A stretch of 64,000 nt of DNA. Source: JAHJQZ01 sp963675235. Its GTDB lineage: Bacteria > Pseudomonadota > Alphaproteobacteria > Rhizobiales > Devosiaceae. The notes under the pieces are model-generated. The model made no database searches, was not told the origin of the DNA, and saw nothing but the letters and a program-made list of their open reading frames with translations. Shown one piece after another: positions 18,111 through 25,908 of this stretch; positions within the stretch are counted from its first letter, which is position 1; every line of letters starts with the position of its first letter. The position numbers and the translations under genes were made by a program. Location: the NCBI GenBank assembly GCA_963675235.2, contig CAXXFU010000017.1:682001-746000 (forward strand), in the 5' to 3' direction.

Positions 18111-18587
18111 CTAGTTGACAGCACTGACCTCCAGCCGGGCAAGGATGATCGGCGTCACCCGCGCGTTGAGCTCTGGCACGGCGTTGAGGTCGGCAAGGAG
18201 TTTCATTGCCTTGTCCTTGGAAATGACCGTGCCGCGGTCGGCTGCGGCGAGGATGACATCGAGATGCTGCGCAAGCTCGCGCTGGCGGAGCGGCGCCAGC
18301 GCCGCCAGCGCGCTCATAGCCCCCCAGACCATGCGGTTGTCGCGCGTCCGGAGCAGCAGGATCAAGGCGTCGAGATAGGGGGCGATCAGCGCCGGCTTGC
18401 GCTCGCCGAGCTCGTAGAAGACCTTGATGGCATCGTGGCGGACCGCTTTGTCCGCCGATCCGAGAAGGCCGGCCAGCTCGGCGATCGCGGCCGGGTCGGG
18501 CGCCGACGCCAGTTCCTGGGCCAGCGCCACATTGGGTCGTTCGTCATTGCGCCCAAGCGCACGCGCAAGCCGGTCGGCAATGGACAT
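18111..18587 (-). CDS. HEAT-repeat-like protein, apparently truncated
   Basis: A 158-residue helical-repeat protein. Repeats such as DPAAIAELAGLLGSADKAVR, HDAIKVFYELGERKPALIAP and RMVWGAMSALAALAPLRQRE have the alternating helix pattern of HEAT/PBS-lyase-like repeats, which usually mediate protein binding. The frame ends at TAG but continues open for 49 more codons of plausible protein, so the functional product was probably about 207 residues. It sits 13 bases downstream of deoD in the same direction and is probably cotranscribed with it. The function is unknown. Confidence 0.7.
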   Translation of the reverse strand: MSIADRLARALGRNDERPNVALAQELASAPDPAAIAELAGLLGSADKAVRHDAIKVFYELGERKPALIAPYLDALILLLRTRDNRMVWGAMSALAALAPLRQRELAQHLDVILAAADRGTVISKDKAMKLLADLNAVPELNARVTPIILARLEVSAVN

Positions 18588-18600
18588 CGCACCTCCGGTC

Positions 18601-19308
18601 TCAGGTCTCGAGGGCGGTATCGAGCGCCAGTTCGACCATGTCGGTCAGCGAGCTCTGGCGCTCGGAGGCATCGATCTGCGCCCCGGTGACCAGGCAGTCG
18701 GTCATGGTGCAGATGGCGAGCGAACGGGCCTTGAAGCGTGCGGCCAGGGTGTAGAGCGTCGCGGCCTCCATCTCGACCGCCAGGACGCCGTGATGGGGCA
18801 GTTCGCCGTAGGAATCGATGCCTTCGGGCACGTAGAACACGTCCGAGGAGACGATGCCGCCGACATGGGTGGTGAGGCCGCGTTGCTCGGCGAGGTCGGC
18901 AGCCCGGCGCAACAGGCCGAAATCGGCGAACGGGGCATAGGAATAGGGCTCGAAGCTCTTGTTGATGGCGCTGTCGGTCGAGGCGGTGATTGCCAAGACG
19001 ATGTCGCGCACCTTGACGTCGGTGTTGAGCCCGCCGCAGGTGCCGACGCGCATCAATGTCTTGGCGCCATAGACCGCCAGAAGCTCTTGGACATAGATGG
19101 CAAGCGAGGGTTGGCCCATGCCTGTTGCCTGCACCGAGACCGGCCTGCCCTTGTAGGTGCCGGTGTAACCGAGGCAGTTGCGCACGGAATTGACCAGGCG
19201 CGGCGCCTCGAAAAAGGTCTCGGCGATCCATTTCGCCCGCAGCGGATCGCCCGGCAGCAGCACGGTTTCGGCGTAATCGCCCTTGCTGGCTTGGTTATGC
19301 GGGGTCAT
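18601..19308 (-). CDS. deoD: Purine-nucleoside phosphorylase, DeoD type
   Basis: Phosphorolysis of purine (deoxy)nucleosides to base and (deoxy)ribose 1-phosphate in salvage. 235 residues, matching the hexameric DeoD family, with VLLPGDPLRAKWIAE near the N-terminus (phosphate site), TLMRVGTCGGLNTDV, SSDVFYVPEG, and AVEMEAATLYTLAA, which carries the nucleoside-binding Met-Glu pair; the later TMTDCLVTG supplies the catalytic Asp region. The start MTPHNQ is chosen because upstream in-frame residues show no conservation. Confidence 0.95.
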   Translation of the reverse strand: MTPHNQASKGDYAETVLLPGDPLRAKWIAETFFEAPRLVNSVRNCLGYTGTYKGRPVSVQATGMGQPSLAIYVQELLAVYGAKTLMRVGTCGGLNTDVKVRDIVLAITASTDSAINKSFEPYSYAPFADFGLLRRAADLAEQRGLTTHVGGIVSSDVFYVPEGIDSYGELPHHGVLAVEMEAATLYTLAARFKARSLAICTMTDCLVTGAQIDASERQSSLTDMVELALDTALET

Positions 19309-19389
19309 GCGTTTTCCTCCAGTGCGAACGACGGACAAGACGGCAAACTGCCATCCCCGCATTGCCGCCGCAAGCAGATCGGTCGCCGG

Positions 19390-19893
19390 TCAGCCGTTCA
19401 TTTCGACAGCGGTTGCGGATGTCGGGCACGCGGGCAGTTGCGACAGCACCAGGTCACGCGGCGGCCGGGTCGCCTCAGGGAGGTCCTGCAGCACTTCGTC
19501 GATGACTTCGGCAGACAGCGCCGCGACCTCGCAGCCATACTCTGCCGCCGTGCCCTCGGGATGGACCTGCTGCCATTCGAGATAATCGGCATACTCGAAG
19601 GCCGCGGCCGCGGCGAGACCGGCAACGGGAACGGCGACAAGCACACGCTTGAGACGCGCCTTGGTCTTTTCCTTGGTCTTTTCCTTGGCCTTTGCCTTGG
19701 CGACGGCCGTCGCCACAGCCCTGGCCTGTGTCGTTGCCGCCACTGCCGCGCCGGCGGTCAGGGTGGCGACCTGGGCCGACATCGATACCGCCGCGATGCC
19801 GAGGGACAGGGTCGTTGTCGCCAGCGTCGCGCACACCACCAGAAGGAACGCCGTGCTGCGCAGCAGGAACAGGATCGGTTTCAAAAATCTCAT
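19390..19893 (-). CDS. Uncharacterised Lys/Ala-rich membrane protein
   Basis: A 167-residue protein I do not recognise. A hydrophobic N-terminal segment (FLLVVCATLATTTLSLGIAA) is followed by an Ala/Thr helix and a highly basic stretch of alternating Ala-Lys and Lys-Glu-Lys-Thr units (AKAKAKEKTKEKTKARLKR), then a second hydrophobic stretch (VLVAVPVAGLAAAAAFEYA) and an acidic C-terminal domain with single cysteines. The basic stretch between two possible membrane helices suggests a cytoplasmic loop touching lipid or nucleic acid. The Met at the hydrophobic start is preferred to an upstream one. Confidence 0.6.
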   Translation of the reverse strand: MRFLKPILFLLRSTAFLLVVCATLATTTLSLGIAAVSMSAQVATLTAGAAVAATTQARAVATAVAKAKAKEKTKEKTKARLKRVLVAVPVAGLAAAAAFEYADYLEWQQVHPEGTAAEYGCEVAALSAEVIDEVLQDLPEATRPPRDLVLSQLPACPTSATAVEMNG

Positions 19894-20006
19894 GGCTTTC
19901 TCCCGGGCGCACGCCCGCCGCAAACTCATATGCGCACTGGCCGGCACGTCGACAATGACAAGCCGTCCGCGCCGATGTAAAACCGCGCCAGTTATCGGAG
20001 ACCCCC

Positions 20007-20951
20007 ATGTCCACGACCATCTTCATCGACGGCGAAGCCGGAACCACCGGCATCGAAATCAGGGACAGGCTGTCCGGCCGGTCCGATCTGAGCCTGATCT
20101 CGCTCGGCGAGGACAAGCGCAAGGATCTGTCCGCGCGCCGTGAAGCGCTCAACAGCGCCGATATCGCCATCCTGTGCCTGCCCGACGCGGCGGCGAAGGA
20201 AGCCGTATCGCTGATCGAGAACGGGACGACCCGGGTGATCGATGCCTCGACCGCCTATCGCGTCGATCCGGACTGGGTTTACGGTTTCGCCGAAATGGAC
20301 GCCGACCAGACCGGCAGGATCGCCGGGGCGCGTTTCGTTGCCAATACCGGCTGCTGGCCGCTCGGGCTGATCGCCACCTTCCGGCCGCTGATCGCCGCCG
20401 GCCTCGTGCCGGCCAACTACCCGGCGACCTATTCGGGCATTTCCGGCTACTCGGGCGGCGGCAAGTCGATGATCGCCGATTACCGCGACAAGGGCGATGC
20501 GGCGCCTGAGTTCATTCCCTATGCGCTCGGGTTCAACCACAAGCACCTGCCCGAGATGCAGCTTTACGCGACACTCGACACGGCGCCGCTGTTCGTGCCG
20601 GCGGTGGGCGATTACTACAAGGGCATGCTGACGACGGTGCCGCTGAGGCTCGACACGCTCGGCAAAAACGTGACCGGCGCCGACATCCACGCCGTCCTTT
20701 CCGAGCATTTCGCCGCCATCCCGGGAAGCTGGGTCGATGTCGCCCCGCTCGCCGATTTCGAGAAGTCCGCCAGCCTGACGCCCGAGGCCAACAACGGCAC
20801 CAACAAGCTGACGCTGACGGTGTGCGCCAACGATCAGCGCCGGCAGGCGGTGGTCGTCGCGGTCTACGACAATCTCGGCAAGGGTGCCTCGGGTGGTGCC
20901 GTGCAGAACCTCAACCTGATGATGGGTGTCGACCCAGCGACGGGGCTGTAG
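20007..20951 (+). CDS. argC: N-acetyl-gamma-glutamyl-phosphate reductase
   Basis: NADPH-dependent reduction of N-acetylglutamyl phosphate in arginine synthesis. At 314 residues it is the shorter, type 2 AGPR form. Visible features are the nucleotide-binding start FIDGEAGTTGIEIRDRL, the active-site cysteine in NTGCWPLGLI (Cys116), SGYSGGGKSMI and the conserved FNHKHLPEMQ with catalytic histidine. It stands alone, as argC often does in alphaproteobacteria. Confidence 0.95.
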   Translation: MSTTIFIDGEAGTTGIEIRDRLSGRSDLSLISLGEDKRKDLSARREALNSADIAILCLPDAAAKEAVSLIENGTTRVIDASTAYRVDPDWVYGFAEMDADQTGRIAGARFVANTGCWPLGLIATFRPLIAAGLVPANYPATYSGISGYSGGGKSMIADYRDKGDAAPEFIPYALGFNHKHLPEMQLYATLDTAPLFVPAVGDYYKGMLTTVPLRLDTLGKNVTGADIHAVLSEHFAAIPGSWVDVAPLADFEKSASLTPEANNGTNKLTLTVCANDQRRQAVVVAVYDNLGKGASGGAVQNLNLMMGVDPATGL

Positions 20952-20993
20952 GCCGGCAAAAAACCGCAAGCCTGCCGCTCGGTTACTCGCCGC

Positions 20994-21542
20994 TCACAGC
21001 TTGTTGGTCAGGATGCGGGCCCAGGTGGCATCGATGTCGGAAACGTCGAGCACGGTGATCAGGTGGCAGAGCTGGCAATGGGCGATGAAGCGCTGCACCT
21101 TGCGCTTGGGCGCGCCGGAGCGCGACTTGGCGGTGGCGATGAGATGGGCAACGCCATGGCGCACCGCCTCGCGGATCTCCGGCACGTCCGACGCCGCCTG
21201 CGCGTGAACCTGGATCATCAGGATGTCGCGATCGGCGATGAGCTTGGTATAGGCCTGCTCCATCGCCTCGAGATTCTTCTCGGACTTGGCCTTGCCGGTC
21301 TTTTCGGCCGCCTTGTTCATGGCGGCGGCGATCTGCTCGTAGCAGCGCTCGACGACCGCGACGAACAGTTCGAGCTTGGTCGGGAACAGCTTGAAGACAT
21401 AGGCCTGCGAGATGCCGGCAGCCTTGGCGACCTCGGTCACCGGCGTTGCGGCATAGCCGGACTTGGCGAATGCCGAGCTGGCGGCATCAAGGATGGCGTC
21501 ACGACGCGTGTCGGCGCTGAACGGAAGCACGGTTTCACTCAT
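20994..21542 (-). CDS. TetR/AcrR family transcriptional regulator
   Basis: A 182-residue one-component regulator. The N-terminal DNA-binding domain (residues 12-58: RRDAILDAASSAFAKSGYAA, then VTEVAKAAGISQAYVFKLF with the recognition helix) is typical TetR. The C-terminal ligand domain has the long helix ERCYEQIAAAMNKAAEKTG and a Cys/His cluster (FIAHCQLCH) that might sense metal or redox state. It is divergent from leuD with about 165 bases between; no transporter target is adjacent, so its regulon is unknown. Confidence 0.88.
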   Translation of the reverse strand: MSETVLPFSADTRRDAILDAASSAFAKSGYAATPVTEVAKAAGISQAYVFKLFPTKLELFVAVVERCYEQIAAAMNKAAEKTGKAKSEKNLEAMEQAYTKLIADRDILMIQVHAQAASDVPEIREAVRHGVAHLIATAKSRSGAPKRKVQRFIAHCQLCHLITVLDVSDIDATWARILTNKL

Positions 21543-21707
21543 GGCGGTGAGCCTAAACTCACAGGCATGGTTCTGTCAAAAATCCGTCACAAATCGGACG
21601 ATGTCGGGCGCGATCCCGCGCCATGCTGCGGCCGGCGGCGATCTCGACGCTTGACCCGACCGGCCCGTTTGCGGCATCTAGCACCCAGCACAAACCCGGG
21701 GATCACC

Positions 21708-22313
21708 ATGGACAAGTTCGACAAGCTGACCAGCGTTGCAGCGCCCCTGCCGATCATCAATATCGACACCGACATGATCATTCCCAAGCAATATCTCAAG
21801 ACGATCAAGCGCACCGGTCTAGGAACAGCGCTGTTCTCGGAGATGCGCTACAACGAGGACGGTTCGGAAAATCCGGAATTCGTGCTCAACAAGCCGGCCT
21901 ATCGTGATGCCAAGATCATCGTCGCGGGCGACAATTTCGGCTGCGGCTCCTCACGCGAGCACGCCCCCTGGGCTCTGCTCGATTATGGCGTCAAGGTCGT
22001 GATCTCGACGAGCTTTGCCGACATTTTCTACAACAACTGCTTCAAGAACGGCATCCTGCCGGCGATCGTTTCGCCCGAAGACCTCGAAAAGCTCATGGAT
22101 GACGCCGAGCGCGGCTCGAACGCGACGCTGACCATCGATCTCGAATCCCAGACCATTTCGGGTCCGGACGGCGGCTCGGTCGGCTTCGAAATCGATCCGG
22201 CCCGCAAGCAGGTTCTGCTCGAAGGGCTCGACGACATCGCCATGACCCTGAAGTCCGAGAAAAAGATCGGCGGGTTCGAGACCGCGATGGCCGAAACCCG
22301 TCCCTGGATCTAG
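21708..22313 (+). CDS. leuD: 3-isopropylmalate dehydratase small subunit
   Basis: Small subunit of the isopropylmalate isomerase with LeuC. 201 residues, with the swivel-domain motifs NIDTDMIIPKQYLKTI, GDNFGCGSSREHAPWAL and ISTSFADIFYNNCFKNGILP, all diagnostic. GGGGATCACC before the ATG gives a ribosome site; the frame upstream is not conserved. A four-gene run of small genes follows closely and may be cotranscribed. Confidence 0.96.
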   Translation: MDKFDKLTSVAAPLPIINIDTDMIIPKQYLKTIKRTGLGTALFSEMRYNEDGSENPEFVLNKPAYRDAKIIVAGDNFGCGSSREHAPWALLDYGVKVVISTSFADIFYNNCFKNGILPAIVSPEDLEKLMDDAERGSNATLTIDLESQTISGPDGGSVGFEIDPARKQVLLEGLDDIAMTLKSEKKIGGFETAMAETRPWI

Positions 22314-22346
22314 CCGGGGGCAATAGTCCGAGCGAGGTAGCCTCAC

Positions 22347-22712
22347 GTGCCGGTCTTCGCCTTCCTTGTCGGTCTGGGTGGACTGGCCGTCTGGCTCGGC
22401 GTTCTGGCCCTGCCGCTTGTCGCACTCATCGCCATCGTGGCGCTTATCGCTTCACTTTTCGGCACGCCGTTCAACGGCGCGGTCGGCATGGGCGTTGCAG
22501 TGACCCTGCTGCCGGCCATCATCTATGTGCCGGTGGTGTTCTTTTCGTTCCTTTTGCCCGCCATTTCGCAGCTCGTCGCCCATCTGCTGATCGGGCTGTT
22601 CACAAGCGACAGGTTCACCCCGCAACAGGCCATGGAGCTGATCGCGCGCCATCGCCTGAAATCGCTTGCCGTGTTCGGCATCAAGCCGCGCGCCGGCAAG
22701 ACAGGGGGCTGA
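22347..22712 (+). CDS. Uncharacterised small membrane protein
   Basis: A 121-residue protein with three strongly hydrophobic segments (VFAFLVGLGGLAVWLGVLAL, then a second covering LVALIAIVALIASLFG, and a third AVTLLPAIIYVPVVFFSFLL) and a basic C-terminal tail. No family is recognised. It opens with GTG and lies between leuD (33 bases upstream) and a glycolipid-binding-like gene (one base downstream), so it is probably part of the same transcript. Confidence 0.65.
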   Translation: MPVFAFLVGLGGLAVWLGVLALPLVALIAIVALIASLFGTPFNGAVGMGVAVTLLPAIIYVPVVFFSFLLPAISQLVAHLLIGLFTSDRFTPQQAMELIARHRLKSLAVFGIKPRAGKTGG

Positions 22713-22713
22713 G

Positions 22714-23277
22714 GTGAAGCGACCCCGCTTCTGGCGTCCGCATCGCTGGCAATCGCTCGAGGCGCCGGGGTTCGAGCTGATGGAGATGTCGGAGAACGCC
22801 CAGCATATCGAGATGCGCGGCATGCTGGTCGGCGAGGCCGAAGGCCAGCCGATCGGCGCCAGCTATCACATAAGGCTCGGCGCCGACTGGGTGTTCGAAG
22901 GCCTCAATCTCAGACTGCTCGATGGCCGCGCGCTGAAGCTGAGATCTGACGGCAAGGGCAGATGGACCGAGAACGACGGCGCACCGCGTCCGGATCTTGC
23001 CGACTGCATCGATATCGACCTTTCCGGTTCGCCGGTCACCAATACGCTGCCGATCAACCGCGCCCGCCTTAACCAGGGCGAAGCGGAACGGTTCACCATG
23101 GCCTATGTCGCGCTTCATTCACTCGACGTGACGCCGTTCGAGCAGGACTATGAGCGCCTCGCAGACAGGCGTTTTCGCTACCGCTCGGTCGAGAGCGGGT
23201 TCACCGCAGACCTGAGCGTCGATTCCGACGGGCTGGTCACCGACTATCCCGAATTGTTCCGAAAACTGGAGACCTGA
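22714..23277 (+). CDS. Putative glycolipid-binding family protein (DUF1089)
   Basis: A 187-residue protein of the putative glycolipid-binding family PF06475, which is built from antiparallel strands around a cavity. Typical segments are HIEMRGMLVGEAEGQPIGAS, YHIRLGADWVFEGLNLRLLD, CIDIDLSGSPVTNTLPINR and the ending DSDGLVTDYPELFRKLE. Its ligand and role are not established. The GTG start overlaps the typical family start; the next gene begins on the base after its stop. Confidence 0.8.
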   Translation: MKRPRFWRPHRWQSLEAPGFELMEMSENAQHIEMRGMLVGEAEGQPIGASYHIRLGADWVFEGLNLRLLDGRALKLRSDGKGRWTENDGAPRPDLADCIDIDLSGSPVTNTLPINRARLNQGEAERFTMAYVALHSLDVTPFEQDYERLADRRFRYRSVESGFTADLSVDSDGLVTDYPELFRKLET

Positions 23278-23670
23278 ATGGTCACGCGCATTTCCACCGG
23301 CTCGCCGTTCGAGCAGACCTTCGGCTATTCCCGCGCCGTCCGCCACGAGGACACAATCTACGTGTCCGGCACCACGGGCTATGACTACGCCACCATGATC
23401 ATGCCCGAGAGTGTCGGCGAACAGGCGCGAAACGCGCTCAAAACAATCGACAAGGCCCTCAATGAAGCCGGGTCGGGCATCGAGGATACCGTCCGCGTGG
23501 TCTATTATGTCGGCGATCGCGCCTATATCGACGAGGTCGTTGCCGCCGTCGGCCCGGTGTTCAGGGACATCCGCCCGGCCGCGACCATGCTTATCGCCCA
23601 GATGATCGAAGCCGGCATGAAGATCGAGATCGAGGTCACGGCGCGGATCGGGGCACGGGACTCGCAATGA
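23278..23670 (+). CDS. RidA family protein
   Basis: A 130-residue member of the RidA/YjgF/Rid family, whose founding members deaminate reactive enamine/imine intermediates from PLP enzymes. It shows YVSGTTGYDYATMIMPESVG, the helix EQARNALKTIDKALNEAGSG and the C-terminal strand RPAATMLIAQMIEAGMKIEI, where RidA itself has an essential arginine (the ATML/R region here reads RPAATM). It is translated directly after the preceding stop and overlaps the next gene by four bases. Confidence 0.87.
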   Translation: MVTRISTGSPFEQTFGYSRAVRHEDTIYVSGTTGYDYATMIMPESVGEQARNALKTIDKALNEAGSGIEDTVRVVYYVGDRAYIDEVVAAVGPVFRDIRPAATMLIAQMIEAGMKIEIEVTARIGARDSQ

Positions 23671-24089
23671 GGATCGTCGCGCAGGACGACCCCGAGCCCG
23701 GGCGTCGGGAGCTGATCGCCCGGCATCTGCGTGCCAACAACATCGCCCGCATGCCGCATTTGCCCACGGCTGCCGGAACGCATGCGCTTTTCCTTGAAGA
23801 CGAAGCCGGCGAGGTCGTCGGCGGGCTCTGGGCCGACCGCATCTTCGATTGGATCTTTGTCGAGCTTATCATCGTTCCCGAGTCCTTGCGTGGCAAAGGC
23901 ACCGGCGCCAAACTGATGGCCGGCATCGAGATGCGGGCGCGCGAGCTCGGATGTCTTGGCGTCTGGCTCGACACCTTCGGCTTTCAGGCGCGCGGCTTCT
24001 ACGAAAAGCTCGGCTACGATTGCTTCGCCACGCTCGAAGGCAAGCAGAAGCAGGCCGACAAATACCTGATGCGGAAATATCTCGGCTGA
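23667..24089 (+). CDS. GNAT family N-acetyltransferase
   Basis: A 140-residue acetyl-CoA-dependent transferase of unknown substrate. The GNAT core is visible: strand IFDWIFVELIIVPESLRG, the acetyl-CoA pyrophosphate loop GKGTGAKLMAGIE, and the C-terminal GFQARGFYEKLGYDCFATLE motif. It closes the overlapping gene run that begins with leuD. Confidence 0.85.
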   Translation: MRIVAQDDPEPGRRELIARHLRANNIARMPHLPTAAGTHALFLEDEAGEVVGGLWADRIFDWIFVELIIVPESLRGKGTGAKLMAGIEMRARELGCLGVWLDTFGFQARGFYEKLGYDCFATLEGKQKQADKYLMRKYLG

Positions 24090-24190
24090 CAGGACGCCCG
24101 CCGGCGAACGCCTGCGACGCCGGCGGACTTGCCAAGGCCCGGTCGGCAGTCTAGCAAACGGCAGAGATCCGCAGCGCTTGAGAGATATCC

Positions 24191-25282
24191 ATGTCCCAAT
24201 CCCTATTCCTTCTGCCCGGCGACGGCATCGGTACCGAGATCATGGCCGAGGTCGAAAAGCTCATCGCCCATCTCAACAAGACCGGCCAGACCGACTTCAC
24301 CACCGACAGCGGGCTTGTCGGCGGCTGCGCCTATGATGCGCATGGCGTGGCGATCTCCGAAGGCGACATGGAAAAGGCGCTCGCCGCCGACGCGGTGATC
24401 TTCGGCGCCGTCGGCGGACCGAAATGGGACGATGTGCCCTATGAGCTCCGCCCCGAGGCCGGCCTGCTGCGGCTGCGCAAGGACCTTGGGCTGTTTGCCA
24501 ATTTGAGGCCCGCCATCGTCTATCCGGCCCTGGCCGATGCCTCGTCGCTGAAAAAGGAACTGGTCGAGGGACTCGACATCCTGATCGTGCGCGAACTGAC
24601 CGGCGGCGTCTATTTCGGCGAGCCCAAGGAGATCACCGATCTCGGCAACGGCCAGAAGCGCGCCGTCGATACCCAGGTCTACGAAAGCTACGAGATCGAG
24701 CGCATCTGCCGGGTCGCTTTCGACCTCGCCGGAACCCGCGGCAAGCAGGTGCATTCGGCCGACAAGAAGAACGTCATGAAGTCAGGCGTGTTGTGGGACG
24801 AGATTGCCCATGCCGTCGCAAAGGATTTTCCCGACATCGCCTTCCAGCACATCCTGGCCGACAATTGCGCCATGCAGCTGGTGCGCAATCCCAAGCAGTT
24901 CGACATCATCGTCACCGACAATCTGTTCGGCGACATTCTTTCCGACGCGGCGGCGATGCTGACCGGCTCGCTCGGCATGCTGCCTTCGGCCTCGCTCGGC
25001 GCCCCTGATCCGGCAACCGGCAAGCGCAAGGCACTGTACGAGCCTGTGCACGGCTCGGCGCCGGACATTGCCGGCAAGGGCGTGGCCAACCCGATTGCCA
25101 TGATCGCCAGCTTCGCCATGGCGCTTCGCTATTCGTTCGGCATGGTCGAACTCGCCGACAAGGTCGAGGCCGCCATTGCCGGCGTTCTCGGCGACGGCCT
25201 GCGCTCGGCCGACATCATGCAGCCCGGCTGCAAGCAGGTCGGTACCGCCGAGATCGGCGATGCGGTGATCGCCAGGCTTTGA
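24191..25282 (+). CDS. leuB: 3-isopropylmalate dehydrogenase
   Basis: NAD-dependent oxidative decarboxylation of 3-isopropylmalate, the third leucine-specific step. 363 residues with LLPGDGIGTEIMAEV at the N-terminus, the substrate arginines in LRLRKDLGLFANLRP, REL near residue 136, the Lys in SADKKNVMKSG and the DNLFGDILSDAAAM metal/NAD block. Full length and intact. It is separated from the preceding cluster by about 100 bases. Confidence 0.97.
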   Translation: MSQSLFLLPGDGIGTEIMAEVEKLIAHLNKTGQTDFTTDSGLVGGCAYDAHGVAISEGDMEKALAADAVIFGAVGGPKWDDVPYELRPEAGLLRLRKDLGLFANLRPAIVYPALADASSLKKELVEGLDILIVRELTGGVYFGEPKEITDLGNGQKRAVDTQVYESYEIERICRVAFDLAGTRGKQVHSADKKNVMKSGVLWDEIAHAVAKDFPDIAFQHILADNCAMQLVRNPKQFDIIVTDNLFGDILSDAAAMLTGSLGMLPSASLGAPDPATGKRKALYEPVHGSAPDIAGKGVANPIAMIASFAMALRYSFGMVELADKVEAAIAGVLGDGLRSADIMQPGCKQVGTAEIGDAVIARL

Positions 25283-25325
25283 GGCAAGATCGCGGCGCAG
25301 GCTGCCTGCGCCGCGTGCACCCGGA

Positions 25326-25652
25326 TCAGTCTCGAGGCCGATCCGCATTTCCGATCACCGAGAAGCGGTTGGTTCGTGGGGTTCCTGCCCGTCGAGCGGG
25401 TGGAATCGCGTGGAAGCTTCCGGCCAAGGCAAAATATATCGTTTCCGGATCGCAACCGATATCGCGGATGAGATGGGGCGGCAGCCGTGAGGCCGCGATC
25501 AACTGGCGACGGTCTCTGCGACGGCGCAGCCGGCGCAGCCATGCCGCGCGGACCGTCCTGAACAGGCTCGTCCAGACCGGTTCGGTTCGGCTCGATGCCC
25601 TTGCCGGAGCGGCGCTGGCGTGAAAATTCCTTTCGATACTGGTCTGTGACAC
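25326..25652 (-). CDS. DUF1127 domain-containing small protein
   Basis: The C-terminal part RRRRDRRQLIAASRLPPHLI followed by RDIGCD is the DUF1127 motif, a short basic helix plus L-x-R-D-I-G found in many small alphaproteobacterial proteins linked to RNA turnover and phosphate or carbon stress. The start is uncertain: a GTG preceded by GAAGGGA is used here, but an ATG 26 codons upstream is possible. About 55 residues follow the motif, more than usual. It diverges from the LacI-family gene and shares its operator region. Confidence 0.6.
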   Translation of the reverse strand: MSQTSIERNFHASAAPARASSRTEPVWTSLFRTVRAAWLRRLRRRRDRRQLIAASRLPPHLIRDIGCDPETIYFALAGSFHAIPPARRAGTPRTNRFSVIGNADRPRD

Positions 25653-25770
25653 GTTTCCTGTCCCTTCCAACTTTCCTGACGAAGCCCGTGGTGGCGGGCG
25701 CACCGGAACCGGAGTCCGTCCGCGCGACATCGTTGCGCGGACGGACCGGTTTATTCCGAGCTCAGAATAA

Positions 25771-25865
25771 TGAATCGATTCAAAACTGCTTGGGAGTTCG
25801 TCTTGAATCGATTCATTTCTGAGCCCGTTTCGATCTGATGTCAAGCAGAAAATTGAATCGATTTA
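25771..25865 (+). promoter_or_regulatory. Three LacI-type operators (TGAATCGATTCA)
   Basis: Two perfect 12-bp palindromes TGAATCGATTCA start 33 bp apart (25771 and 25804), and a near-perfect third, TGAATCGATTTA, starts 50 bp after the second (25854). The central CG and the length are typical of LacI/GalR-family sites. They end about 45 bp before the LacI-family gene and face the divergent DUF1127 gene, so autoregulation with DNA looping is likely. Confidence 0.75.
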
Positions 25866-25908
25866 ACCAGCTTGCTAAACTGGGCTGCGAAGACCGAGAA
25901 TAGCGCTG

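Noticed and set aside
25283..25325. Terminator after leuB
   Set aside because: CGCGGCGCAGGC...GCCTGCGCCGCG can form a stem but no T-tract follows, so it is left uncalled.
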